Shown here: positions 34,206 through 46,330 of the stretch, one piece after another | Position numbering within the stretch: the first letter of the stretch is position 1 | How the letters are laid out: each line of letters begins with the position of its first letter | NCBI GenBank assembly: GCA_003952965.2 | Contig: CM025853.1 | Location: forward strand, 17,469,627 to 17,533,626 | DNA length: 64,000 nt | Source: Morella rubra | Lineage: Eukaryota; Streptophyta; Magnoliopsida; Fagales; Myricaceae | Direction: 5' to 3' | Notes under the pieces: model-generated | The model's input: only the letters and a program-made list of their open reading frames with translations | Told to the model about the DNA's origin: nothing | The model's database searches: none | Position numbers and translations under genes: made by a program

Positions 34206-34967
34206 AGTTCAAAATTTCCGTAATCAATTTTTTTGTTTTTTTGAGAAGATTATTTCACCTTATATGTTTAAAAACAATCAATGTAGTTAAATGATATGTA
34301 AAATGATTGAAGTACTCATCCAAGATAAAATTACTGAAAATATTTAAAAAATTCATTAAAAAATTAAAAATGATTTATAAATAAAAATTAATGTTTTTGT
34401 AAATAAATTAAAAGTAATATATAAATAATAATCCTTTGCACAACATGGCTTCCAAGTGTACATTATGGCCATCCATTATAGATTCCGATACTAAGTCGTG
34501 ATTCTTTGTGTAATGGTGAATTATAGAATTATTTTTTCTACAGATCTCAAAATTTAAGTTTCGAATTAAAGAAAATTAGAAAAAAAATAAGAATTAAATA
34601 TGTTTGTGTCGTTTTGTGTATTGGCAAAATTCAATGTCAAACTTAGTCTAAATTGAGCTGTAAATTGTTATTCTTACAATTGGTCAAAGTGTTCAAAAGA
34701 TTAAAGAAGTTTCTCAATACTTTGTGTGAAGAACAAGATGTGTGGGTCAAGTTGCCGAATCAAGAACGAGCGAACTCTATGAAAAAAACCTCACAATGAC
34801 TCCTCGCTCACCTCTTGCTTGACTTTGGCTCGACCGACACCTGAGACAAAGTCCTAGAGTGTTCTCGCTTGCCTAAGGCTCGACATCTGGCTCGAGCGAC
34901 ACTTAAGACAGCGTCACAAATTAGTCTTGCTTGTCTAAGGCTCAAGGTATGGCTCAAGGGAAGGATG
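34206..34967. other. No gene recognised
   Basis: AT-rich. The last ~200 bases repeat a diverged GCTCGA(C/G)/CTTGCTTG...AAGGCTC theme that continues after the solo LTR at 36227-36330. Confidence 0.5.
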
Positions 34968-36221
34968 TATTGGCTTTTGTTCACAATCGATATTTTGATG
35001 ATTTCAATAAATGGATTAAGTTTACAAAATGGACATCTTCAAAGACAAAGACATTTTTATCAAAGAGCCAAAGACAAGAAGATTGAAAATCAAGAAGATG
35101 CAAGGAGCTCAAAAGTGAAGATTCAAGACCATAGGGTATAACCTTGTAACTCTTAGTTTCACTTTTGACAAGGATTTGAATCACACACTTGCATATCTTT
35201 CAAAACGTGCATAAACCTTTTTACCTCTTGTTTGAAAGATCAAATGTTTTTAAATGGTTTCAAAACACCCCAATCAACTCCCAAACCTTTTATATACTTA
35301 TGGGAAGTTAGTCTTTAAAATTGAGTGTTTTCAAAATGTCAAAATTGTGGTTTTAAATGAACCAGATCATGTGCTTAAGTTGAGGAGGACCGGCTGGTGA
35401 AGCGACCGCTTGGTGTAGCGGTCGACCGGTATATATTTTGAAATAGATCCGTTGAAGCTTCTGACAATGTGACCGTTGGGTAACGGTAACACTGAACGGT
35501 CGACGGTACATGAAACGGTCAACCGGTACAACGGTAAAATTCCTAATGCTAGAAACGGGCTAGTTTTCTCATGTGGCCTATATAAAGACCTTCCTATTGT
35601 CTCTAAACAAGAGAGAACGACCACATATCATTTCTATAGCTTGAGAAAGATCTTAAACCTTCTTATTTTATATTTCTCATATCATTCACACAAATTACAC
35701 TTTCTTATCCTTGTCATTGTGTGAATTAAAAGAGATAGAGCTTTCCATTTTCATATCCACTCTTTGAGAGAGTTTATTCTTGTAATCTTCCTATCCAAAA
35801 GAGGTGATTCCTTTAGTGAGGTTGTTCACTAAAGAAGAAGCTTAGAGAGGGTATATCTCAAGCTTGGTTGAGTTTTGAGTGGTGAGCCTAAATCAGTTGT
35901 GAGTGTTGAGCCCGGGAAAGCACTTGTAATTTCTCTAGCAGGAAGCTAGTGTGTACACTATTTGGAAGATAGTGGAAAACCTCAAGGCTCAGTAAAGGAG
36001 CTTGAGGGGTGGATGTAGGCGGGTTTGCCGAACCACCTAAAAATCACGTGTTTGCTTCTCTATCCCTACTCTTTACATTTAGCACTTATTCTCTTATCGC
36101 ATCTATATACTTGTGCTAAATTAGTCTTTACTTTGCAAACACAACTTTGGGGGTTAAAAATGAAAAATTTTGGAAACCCAATTCACCCTCCTCTTGGGTT
36201 GCCTTAATCCTTGGACTTACA
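34968..36221 (+). mobile_element. Solo LTR, probable TSD GGATG/GGATT
   Basis: 1254 bases, inverted relative of 25124-26325, ending GGACTTACA. The 5-base flanks GGATG (34963-34967) and GGATT (36222-36226) differ at one base, and the first dinucleotide reads TA instead of TG, so both borders have aged. The GACCGTTGGGTAACGG region and the GGTGGTTCGGC-type block match the other copy. Confidence 0.85.
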
Positions 36222-36226
36222 GGATT

Positions 36227-37305
36227 TGGGTCATTTACAAAGTGTTCTTGCTTGCTTGCTATGGGTGCCCACTAAGTCAAGTGAAGCCATCACAAATTGG
36301 TCTCGTTTGACTGTCGCTTGACCCTGGTTTGAGCAAGAACTGATGAATTTCAAAAAAAACCCTACCTTTCAGAATCCTATACTTGGTAAAACTTAAGGTA
36401 ACTTTTAGATTGTTGATGTGGTCATCCCTTAACCCTAGAAAAGTTGTTCTTTAGTTTTCTCGAACCCCCAATTGAGTAAGAAAAACCCTCTTGACATTCA
36501 TGAGCTAAATCATTTAGTTTTTCTCCTATGTAATCCCAAGTGAATCCAACCTTCCATAGTGGAGCCTTTAGAATGCTGAAGTGTTTGGTTGCCGGAGTTC
36601 CAATGTTGAAGAACAAGGTTATTCATCAAGAGTTCACAAGAAGAAGCTCAGAGGTCTGAGGTGGTTGCCACCTAGTGCGAGTCTTAGTAGGATTACTTAG
36701 ATTATTATATCTGGGTTGTCAGTGTTTGATTCACATTTGTAAGTATTTATTCTTAGTGAATTTTGGGTGGCGTAGATAGCCCGGAGTAGCTTTTCCTTTG
36801 AAGGTTATTTCAAAGATTTTTCACTTCATCAACAAAATCATTGTCTCTTCGCGCGATTGTATCCTTATTTGATTATATCATTTGTTGATTAAGTTGATGA
36901 TTATGATTATCTAGGTTGAACAAATTTAGAATGTGTTTTAATTTTTTTTAGAATTTTTAATTGTAATAGATAACACATGTTCACCCTTCTAGATTTTAAA
37001 AATCAAATAGAAAAAGGAAAAATATTATCAATTCTAAATATTACTAATAGGGAAAGGTAAAAAGCAGAAAACAATTAACCCCAACAAATATATTAAGAAC
37101 TAGGAAAGCAAACAAAAATAAAAAAGAAATTAGATCAACACGATACCAACTAAAAAAAAAAATTAATTTAGCAAAGTGTAAAACTATGCATCGGTCAATT
37201 AAACAAAAAATGCAAAAGAAAATAAATGAAATCTAAAAAAAAATACAAATATAAAAATAAAACTAGAAAGATTAGATTCAATCCAATGTTCCAACATACT
37301 ACATT
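36227..37305. other. No gene recognised
   Basis: AT-rich spacer; no reading frame, tRNA or repeat border is supported. Confidence 0.5.
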
Positions 37306-38430
37306 GGAACGATATACATTTTTATCCTAAAAGTAAAACTGGAGAATTATTTTGGAGGGAAAAGTCACTTTGAGCCCTGTAACTACCAATGCAATTTCAA
37401 AAAGAGGTTTAAAATACCAACTTCGACACATTGAGCCCTTCAACTTCCACAATTAATCAAATTGCACCTTGAAATAAAATATGAGGGTCAAAATCGTGCC
37501 ATGTGACTCATTCACAACACACGTGGCACGAGTTTGATTGTTGGATCTTTTTTTAGAGTGCAAACTAATAAATTTGGTAGTTCGTGGGCTTAATGTGTCA
37601 AATGTGGTAGTTTAAACCTTTATTTAAAATTGCATTGGTAGTTAGAGGGCTTAAAGTGATGTTTTCCTTTATATCCTTGGAACCTATCTAACATTCCAAC
37701 ATATGACATTGGTGTTTGAACAACACTGTATGGTTTTGGAATATGTTATCAAACATATTGAATTTAAAAATTTGGACATAAAGTGTACAAGTATGTTATC
37801 AAATGAAATATCAAAGATATACGAATTTTACATATATAATTCTACAATTATATTGTTAGGTATTACGATATTTGTTAGAACAACTGTTAAACGGAAAATC
37901 TATAAACAAATTATTCTTGAAGTGAATCCTATAATCTTCAAATGGTGGACTTGGGTATTTCCTAAATCTGTTGCTCTATATATATCCTGTCTCATATGCT
38001 AAAGGATCTTTGCTGAATTTTTATCTTGAAATTTTATGCACAACAAAATAAGTTGAAAAATATATTATTTACGCTACAAAACAAATATAGAGTAAAATTG
38101 TTTACAAAAGTTAAATAAACATGAAAAATTAGAAATAGGAATATACATTAAACATTTCAAATAGGGTTAACATATTGATAACCAAACACTTACCTCCTAA
38201 AAATAAGGCTTGATTACTCTATTAGTCCATGTGGTATTTCAAAATCTCAAACTGATCCTTAGAGTATTTTTTGTTATAAAGTAGTCCCTGTGGAATATTA
38301 ATGTGCCAACACAACCCTTTTCTGTTAATTGACGTCTACATTTGTACAGCAAACTCTTACGTGAATAACAGGGACACGTCCTAAACAATACTAGACCTTC
38401 ACGTATCCATTCCTAGTGGTTAAAAATTAA
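37306..38430. repeat. Duplicated block, copy 2 (pairs with 3565-5935)
   Basis: Collinear with the left-edge block and lacking the solo LTR. It contains the intact 310-base foldback MITE and continues into the start of a second MITE. Confidence 0.85.
37356..37667. mobile_element. Foldback MITE, uninterrupted copy
   Basis: The arms are about 110 bases; the left begins GGGAAAAGTCACTTTGAGCC and the right ends GTGATGTTTTCC. It serves as the empty-site reference for the solo LTR at 3698-4951. Confidence 0.82.
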
Positions 38431-38731
38431 TTGATACCACCTATGCTAGACATATTTGATCTAGGTGGGACCTTTGCTTTGATGTGACAGCATACATCGG
38501 GTGACACATGAATTTTTTATATTGAAAATGGACATGTAAAGGTCTCATATTGTTTAGGACGTCTCCTTGTTAGCTATGTGGGAGTTTGCTATCCAAATGC
38601 TGGCGTCAGTCGACAAAAAGAGTTATATTGACATATTAATATTCCACCGGGACTACTTGAGGATGAAAAATATCATGAGGATCAGTTTGAGATTTTGAAA
38701 TACCATAGGGACCAATGGAGTAATTAAGCCA
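38215..38731. mobile_element. Second foldback MITE family
   Basis: The left arm reads GGCTTGATTACTCTATTAG...GGTATTTCAAAATCTC, and the right end is its reverse complement (GAGATTTTGAAATACC...GGAGTAATTAAGCC). The arms are about 230 bases. A truncated left half of the same family ends copy 1 of the duplicated block near 5745-5935. Confidence 0.78.
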
Positions 38732-39589
38732 AAAGAGAAACATATCCTTTGTAAAATAAATCACCACTTTCTTCCATGTTGTGTTGATCACATACATAAC
38801 AACGATTCTTCACATAAAAAACTTATCATTTATACACATGTTATAACAAAAAACTCATCGTTTAATACACATGTTATAATGAGAGGGCTATATATAAGCC
38901 CCTGTGGGGAACAGGCAGGGGCGAACAGGGGCCGTGTGTCAAACAAATGATTTTTTTAAAAGGTTTTGTCCTCTATGAGCCCAAGCCTGCCCCCTTGGCC
39001 CGCCCAAAGACTGAAGCCCGTCCCTAGCCAAGTCATAACCAAAGCTTACTAGTGCATGTTGTGTCCAAAATAAAGAGTCATGCTCCAATGAACTTCTGGT
39101 ATTTTCATTCTTAGGAAAATGGAAAATAGGTTATATGCTTTCATGGCAAAAAGTAAAAGCAATCTCACTATAGAACTTTCTCCAACAAACTTCTTAATTT
39201 CTGTGGGTAGTGATTTCCCAAAGAGTATAAAACATTTGGAAGTTGAATGCTGGGGAACTAAAGCTATATGGTGTTCAAGTCTCGTCGTAATAGAGATTAT
39301 TAGATTTACTTGTACTTTTAGTAGTTTGGCGCCCCCAAATTACATTTTAATGAAGTTGGCCTCCCCATCAACTTCATAACTCCTAAGTTTTATTTTCAAA
39401 GTTCTTTAAACTACTATGAAATTGTGACAATTTTAAGTTTTGAATTCTGCAATTTTTTCTGATTTTGAGATTGTTTTATTTTATTTTGTTTATGTACTTG
39501 TGATGACATTTCAAACACGGGAAGGCGGTGTTACAGTTTGCTTGAGAGAAAGAGAGAGAGGTAGGAGTAATGATGTGATAGGAGCATAT
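38732..39589 (+). other. Probable internal part of the hAT remnant, not resolved
   Basis: No conserved transposase block can be read until 39590. Around 39325-39380 a GTTGGCCTCCCC motif resembles, in reverse, the GGGGGGCCAAC near the hAT-like end at 28538. Confidence 0.35.
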
Positions 39590-39998
39590 CTATTTATCTC
39601 CTTATTGAGTTGACATTGGTCTTACCAATTGTGACTATAACCGTTGAGAGACTGTTCTCTGCAATGAATTTTATCAAGACTGACTTGCGTAATAAGATGT
39701 AGATAACTGAATGAATGATAGCATGGTAGTATACATCGAGAGGGAAATTTTTGAAACTATTGAGAACGAAGTCATTTTGCAATGTTTTCAAAAGTTATAG
39801 ACTCGTAGGATCCAATTGCCACATCTCAGTCTTAGCAAATAGTACAGTACGTGCGTTTCAATATCTTTAATGCTTTTAGTCATTAATGTTCAATATTTTA
39901 ACTCTAAAACACTTTTTGCGTAAGATTTTTTTTTTTTAATCATTTCGCCTTAGAAGTTCCCCTCCTTTCAAATTGGGTCTTGGTTCCATCACTGATAC
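39590..39998 (+). pseudogene. hAT transposase C-terminal dimerisation region, remnant
   Basis: Across frames and stops the plus strand reads TNCDYNR-ETVLCNEFYQD-like sequence followed by MNDSMVVYIEREIFETIENE and VILQCFQKL. The order (V-E-R-S-F-S-A-M-type block, then NDSxxVYIExEIF) is the hAT dimerisation domain of plant zinc-finger hAT transposases. It is followed by a terminus reading GGTTCCATCACTG, inverse of CAGTG. Several stop codons make it non-functional. Confidence 0.65.
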
Positions 39999-40012
39999 CC
40001 CCCCCCCCCCCC
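39998..40012 (+). repeat. C15 homopolymer
   Basis: A run of C immediately outside the hAT terminus; its length may be unstable. Confidence 0.7.
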
Positions 40013-40831
40013 ACTCTTGTGATAAAAAAATCTCTCTCTGTGATATTACTTCCTTTATGCAATTAGGATATGGAATTTGTGAGTGATTTTCTCATAGGAC
40101 ACTCCAAAAAAAAATTTCTAAGACTTTAACAATTGGAATGCGTGAAGCAACGGAAAGAATACATTTTTGGAACGCGAGCTATATTGAAATCACATTTGAA
40201 TTTAGTTGTGCATATGATATGTCTAAATTGATAATAGAGTCAATTTTCACTGTGCATATGATATTTCTAACATTGATATTAGCGTCAATTGAGTTGTTTT
40301 CAGGCTAAGTGAATTTTTTCATTGTTTCCCTAACTTGTTTCTTTTATATTTCCCCAAGCTTTAAATTTTCTTTACCTCATGCAAGCCGCAAGCTGCTAGT
40401 GGCAGGTAATGCCCATATGGGGGGTGCTGCCACTGTTGTTGAGCCATGGTGGGGCTCAAAGAAGAACTGTTACTTTCACTGATTGGCCCGAAAGGCTATT
40501 GATGGCCCCGATAAGAATTGTTGATGTTAGTGACTGGTCAAACAAGCTGTTAATGCTCTATCTCAGGAGTGCTATCCATTTTAGACAATAGAAGTATGGT
40601 TGAGTAAAAATTATTTTTCCTCCCATGCAAGATTTTGTCAAAAATTAGGTTTAAGATTTTAGTAATTCAACATTGTGGCGCAAGCGATGTTTAGGAAGTT
40701 TATCAAATTTTTTTGAATCTTGTGATGTGTTTCAATTATTTTTATTTCTCATTTATATTGACATGGAAAAATATCTAGATATGTATGAGAATTGAGAAAC
40801 AATATCTCTTTGGGAAATATTTTGTAGTAAT
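40013..40831. other. No gene recognised
   Basis: A 60-codon plus-strand frame at 40409-40591 has no recognisable motif. No other feature is supported. Confidence 0.45.
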
Positions 40832-41345
40832 ATGTCTTCAAAGAATATAATTGCCAATATAAAGGAAAAAAAATTGGATGGGGATAATTATGACATGTGG
40901 GATCATGAGATCTTAAATAAATAAGAGGCCTTAGAGACCTTGGCCCATTCAGTGACCGAGCTTGGAAATGGAGATACTGAACTTCACTAGAGGGAACATG
41001 TTGTCTATAAAAAATGGCGCAAGAAGGATTTAAGTGCGCGTTTTACTTTGTTAAGCAGTGTGCAAAATGATCTGATTGTGAGTTCAAAGATTATCCAACA
41101 ACTGAAAAATTGTAGAATGTATAAATGGTAAAATTTGGTGGTACTTCAACCACTAGATTGACTAAGAAATTTAACTCCTATAAGATGCGCTCTAGCCCAC
41201 AATGAAGCAGCATCTTAGGGCAATGTCATCAATGATCTACAAGCTCAAAATTATTGGAAGAATCTTATTAATAAGCAACAAATCCAAGCGGTGATTCGTT
41301 CCCTGTTAAGCTCTTAGGAGACAATGAGCCAGAATTTAATGCACT
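40832..41345 (+). pseudogene. Copia gag remnant (UBN2/DUF4219 type)
   Basis: The plus strand starts MSSKNIIANIKEKKLDGDNY and continues DMWDHEILNK up to a stop. It resumes with YKKWRKKDLSARFTLLSSVQ and, in another frame, KFGGTSTTRLTKKFNSYKMR, then MKQHLRAMSSM-like sequence and QIQAVIRSL. This is the ordered set of blocks of Copia gag polyproteins. Stops and shifts are frequent, and no pol or LTR was found around it. Confidence 0.7.
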
Positions 41346-43630
41346 ACAATGTAGAATCTATTTAATTAACTTCAACCCAAAAGTATACAATGGGACAAAC
41401 ATGGAATTATGATGTCAATTTTCCTAAAGATTATGTCAAACATTTTATTAAAGTGATATCACTTACACACTACCTACATGTGGCTTATTTCTACTTAATC
41501 AATCACCATAACTCAAATAACTGAATAAACAATACAACATGACAATTTAATTACTGGTATTTCGAAACATAAATGTAATGTTCACATATCTTCGTAAATA
41601 ACTAAGATTATGAGATGTCAAAAGAAATGGTAGATTATAAATGAAACAAAAAAAAAAAAGCACACCCCAATAAAAATGAAGCTTGATTCCTCTCAAAAGA
41701 AAAATTGTCAGCACTTTTTAGTATGACTAAATCAAATAATTGGCTACAATATTGGATAGATAGGTATTTAAGCCGAATATGATGTTCTAAAAAGGAAAAA
41801 AAAAAAAAAAACTATTAAGTCCTTAAGACTTTGGCAACATAAAAACTTCTTACTTTTTTGAAAATGTTTTAAATTTCACTCATTTTGGCTGTAAAAAAAA
41901 ATAAAGCAGGAACATCATAGTACGTCTCATATCTACAGATAAAAATTAATAAGCCTCTTCAAGTTTCAAAATATTTTATGACACCTCGTATGTTTCAAAA
42001 ATAATATTTAATCCTCACCTTCCAATTTGATTTAGCCGTTAAACCACATGCAAAATAGACGAGATGCCCCTTCAAGATAAAACTACTAAAATTTTATTAA
42101 AAAATAATAGATGATATATAAATAAAAAGTAATATTTTGTAATAAAAATAATTGAAACTCTATTTCATTAATCAATTTATTTCTTGAATTTTAATTAATT
42201 TTTTAAATTTTTTTAAATTTTTTCTCGAAAGAACATTTCGTTCGATTCATATCACTTTTCGTATGACTTAATGGCCAAATTAAACAGAAGACGAGTATTG
42301 ATCATTTTTGAAACATATATCACTTGATAAAATATTTTGAAACCTGAGGGCACTGATTGATTTTTCCCTTCTCCACTCAGATAATCACTCTCCGCATACT
42401 TTCACAAGCGCCAACCCTTTTTTATAAAAACAAAAAAACTCTATCAAACAGTTTCTCACTTTTAATTCTTTGGAGTCCCCCACTTGAACATTGGGCTTGC
42501 AAACAGTTACTCTAATCCAAGAAACTCGGACTTTGCTTTCGTATCCTTTGCGGCTCATCAGAATGGTCTCGATGAAACAGGACAGCATAACAGTAAGCTA
42601 TTAGCAATCTAAGCGTGAGTACCGAAACGGACGGGGTCATTCCGGTTTCGGTTTTGGTACCTATCATAATTAATAATTTCATTCTAAAAATGGACTTCAG
42701 AAATTCCGGTTTCTTTAGTGGGCTTAAAGGCCCAAATTTTACTTTAGCATTTTGGGCTGGTAAATTAGCTGCTTTTTTGTTTTCCTTGTTATACTGTTTC
42801 ATAGTTAGTTACCATGGACATGCCACTTAGTTAGCTACCGTCTTCCCAGACTCCCAAAGAGCTTAAGCAAAACGGAAATTTTGTTTTTTTCTCTTAGTGA
42901 GAGATGAACTGAAGTCAAGGCCCAAACTTACGCTGATCCCAGAAAAATAAAAATCTAAACCCATTAACCATGCATATGTGCTAACAGGTCAACGATCAAA
43001 GCCAATTATAACGTTCACAAATTTCTTTAGTCTTCAGCAAAGCCACTTTTCACAATAGCTAAGGTTCAAAAAAAATGCCAGAACCAGAAATTCTGGCATT
43101 TTTGTCAAAATTTTTGATTCCGTATCCGGTTTTGAAAATTTTTAAATATAAAATCTGATTCTGATACCAGAATAAGCCGAAACCAGTGCTAGAATTTCGA
43201 TACCAAAATCGAAGCTAATATTTCTGGTAGGAGCGAGAATATTGTTTTTGGCTTGAACACTTTTTTCCTTTTCTTCTCTTCTATTTTCCCCACGCTCTTT
43301 ATTATGTTACACTTATTCCAGAGCAGGAAATCAAACAAAAGCAGTGCCAGCACCAGATGTTGAGACTGACGTCCTTTATGACGTGTTGCAGCTCCTATAA
43401 ATTTTCCTACGTGCGCACATGAGTTTTGACTTTTTTTTTTTTTTTTTTGGGCAAAGGAACCAAATTAAAAGACGAATTTCCAAAAGAAAAATACGAAAAC
43501 CAAACTAAGGCAAGTGAAACTTTCCCATTCGAAAGCAGGGCCCGCTAAACGTGTAGGCAGCTTAATTGGCTAATTTTAGTGTAGAGAAAGATATATATGT
43601 CTTAAAAATAGACTTGAAGGAGTGAACCAT
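41346..43630. other. No gene recognised
   Basis: AT-rich. The part 43060-43240 has many short inverted pieces such as CCAGAA...TTCTGG but no assignable element. It ends at the CACTA insertion. Confidence 0.5.
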
Positions 43631-43652
43631 CACTACAGAAATAAAGACCTAG

Positions 43653-44015
43653 AGCGGCGGCCGTAAACCGCCGCTATAAGTTCCAAAACCGCTGCTATAT
43701 CCTATAGCAGCGGTTTTTTAGCGGCGGTCGTGACCGCCGCTATATCACCGTCGGCACAGCCCTATAGCGGCGGTTGTGGAGACCGCTGGTGTATACGTTG
43801 GCTATATAGCGGTCACACAGCGGCGGTCTGACCGCCGCTATAGAGCCAACTTTTTGCCGCGGACGATCTGTAGCGGCGGCCAGGTGACCGCCGCTACATG
43901 TTTTTAGCGGCGGTCTGATATAGGGTTATAGCGGCGGTTAGGTGACCGCCGCTATAACCCTTTACGTTGGTTTCACCTATAACGGCGGTCAGTGACCGCC
44001 GCTATAGGTTTTTTT
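43653..44015. repeat. Left subterminal GCGGCGGT palindrome array of CACTA 1
   Basis: Repeated units of the form TATAGCGGCGGT-(A/C)-(short)-ACCGCCGCTATA form hairpins head to tail. Arrays of short inverted motifs at CACTA ends are known binding sites for the TNPA-type protein. Confidence 0.9.
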
Positions 44016-44232
44016 TTTTTTCATTTTTTTTGGGTTATATTTTCCTACCATACAAATTTGATTATAGATTTTAATTGATTAATGGAAACAAAGAAAAGTG
44101 CAATAAAACAAAATATATTTCATTATAAGGGGGTCTTACAAGTTTTAAATCAAACAAAAATAAGTTAATGGTATTTTCTCAATAGACTAAAAGCTAACAA
44201 GTCATGACATTGAAGTACAAATAACTCTAAAT

Positions 44233-46162
44233 TTAATCCTGTCCACCTTCAGCACCATCTGCTCCTCCACTTTCTGCGTCATCGGCATTGTCTGCTATTA
44301 CAATATTGTAAAATTAACAAACAGTAATGACATGAACAAAGCTAAAAGAGCTTCGTACATACTTAAAATTAAATTAATAGCAGTATTCATTTATGTTTGT
44401 ATCTTACCAACACTTGTTTTCCGACTTGCATGAGATGATCTATGAATTGCTGGTGAAACCTGATTGTTATTGGGAACATCTTGGTATTGACGTTGCTCCT
44501 ACAACAGTTAAACAAACATTAATTAACTACGAAATATACATAAATAGAGTCAATAGTAATATTTAAGGATAAGTAAATAAAACTTTTACCCAAGCTTGTG
44601 CCATCATTTGTATTGTAGATTTAGCGATGCTACTTCAGACTCCAACATCTGAACTCTATTTTCCATAAATACGGCTCTCTCGTTACTAGAGGATGTCGGC
44701 TGACTGTATCTTACGTTGGTGTTGGTAGGATGAGATGAAGGAGTTGGTCCTAATCCAACGCCGCGAATGCGACCATGTCGTTCTGGACCAATCACTTGTG
44801 CATATCGGTCAGATGGTGACCAACCGATGCTGCCATCCACTCTAAATTCGTCAGAAGTTTGTGAACTTCCTGAATCGTTCAGTCCAATCTCCTCCATTCG
44901 CCTCTGAGAGAGTACAACGTACAATTAAATTTTGAATTAATATTCGCACATTGAAATCAATCTCCAATTGTAATAATGACATACTATTTTCTCTGCTACG
45001 TCCGGATTTATTGGAGATCCGTCAGAACGCATATGGACAGTTTTATATAAATCCGCTCGATTGATTGGAACTTGTTTCTCTTTTTCCTGCATCACAAACA
45101 CGAAATCGTGATGAAATTTTAAATTACAAATAAGAATGACAATGATAAGTACTATACTATTAAAGAAACTAATGAAAGTACTACATACCAATTCGTGAGC
45201 ATAACGTGCGAAGCTCTTTGATCCTGCAGTGTGGACCGTCGTTTGGAGCGATCTATTTTGTTTTCCAGCATGACTTCGATGCTTCATTAACATCAAGACA
45301 GTTAAAATTAATAAGAAGTTATATTCCTAAAAATTATAATACGAATAAATAAATGTCATACCCGTCCTGCATCAGAATACCAAAAATCGACTAATTTGCA
45401 AAATTGCTCTAAATTAACGTCTGTTGGAGCATTATTTTTCACATACTGAGGCGTAAAGGCCTCATCAAAATATTTGAGCTTTAAACTACACTTGTAATTC
45501 CTCCATTTCTCTCCTAAATCTTTGAGGAACCAGCTCTTGACAATATCCCCCAATGGAGGCTCGGGGATTGTAAACCGTTTCTGCAAAATATACCCCAACA
45601 GTTAGGTGAGTCAATTATTAAATTCATATAGTTGAATAACAATTGTGACAAATAACCAAAATTATACCGTCATGAGGCTCCAACAGTCCTCTTTTATTGA
45701 CATTGGGACTTTACGCCAGTCCGCCGCATCTAGGGGGATTTGATTCGCAACACGGGCAACACAGCCAGTGAATTTGTTAAATATTCCCCCTTCATCACCC
45801 AATGGCTGCCCATTGCCATTGAATTGTACTGGAATCAATTCGTCTTCCTTCAGATTCCAGACGTCCGTCATCCGCGTGCCGCCACGCACTTTCCGGACTT
45901 CAGTATGACCTGCACATTTAGCATGTGAAACGAAATCGAGTAACATATTTCCCTTAGATTATCTCTATTGTGGTTATGAACATACCAATTATTTCATTAT
46001 CGTTCAAAGATTGATCATTGTCGGACGATGGCATCGTAGCCTGTTCTGAAGATGCGCAGGTGGCTGTGACGGCGTTGCTTCTTGTGATGCCGTTGCTTCT
46101 TGTGATGGTGGCACAGGTGGCTGTGATGAAGAAGATATAGTCCTGAATCTCTTCCTCGTCAT
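44233..46162 (-). pseudogene. CACTA 1 second gene, TNPA-like (Transposase_24 family)
   Basis: Start codon at 46162, stop at 44233-44235. Exons inferred from GT/AG borders are about 46162-46005, 45909-45668, 45580-45362, 45281-45189, 45086-44985, 44903-44590, 44500-44409 and 44300-44233. Conserved segments include GHTEVRKVRGGTRMTDVWNL and FTIPEPPLGDIVKSWFLKDL, then YKTVHMRSDGSPINPDVAEK, of the plant transposase/En-Spm C-terminal family. The N-terminus is Ser/Pro/Gln-rich with EATASQEATPSQ repeats and the C-terminal part has a short coiled coil (NRVQMLESEVASLNL). Two single-base shifts are visible, one in the low-complexity N-terminus near 46045 and one after the coiled coil near 44610. The protein family binds subterminal repeats. 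Confidence 0.78.
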
Positions 46163-46330
46163 TGTACCTATACAATGTATTGACATGCATAAAAGTGATT
46201 TCAGCAATCAAATTGAACAATACAAAACACATTTCCTTAAACAAAACATCAACAAAACGAATATATGGTAAATCTGAGCATGTAAGAAAAAAATATTTCA
46301 ATCACAAAAACAGAGACATATTTGACATAC

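Noticed and set aside
42512..42802. 96-codon minus-strand frame
   Set aside because: No recognisable motif, no splice context, and an overlapping frame of similar size on the other strand.
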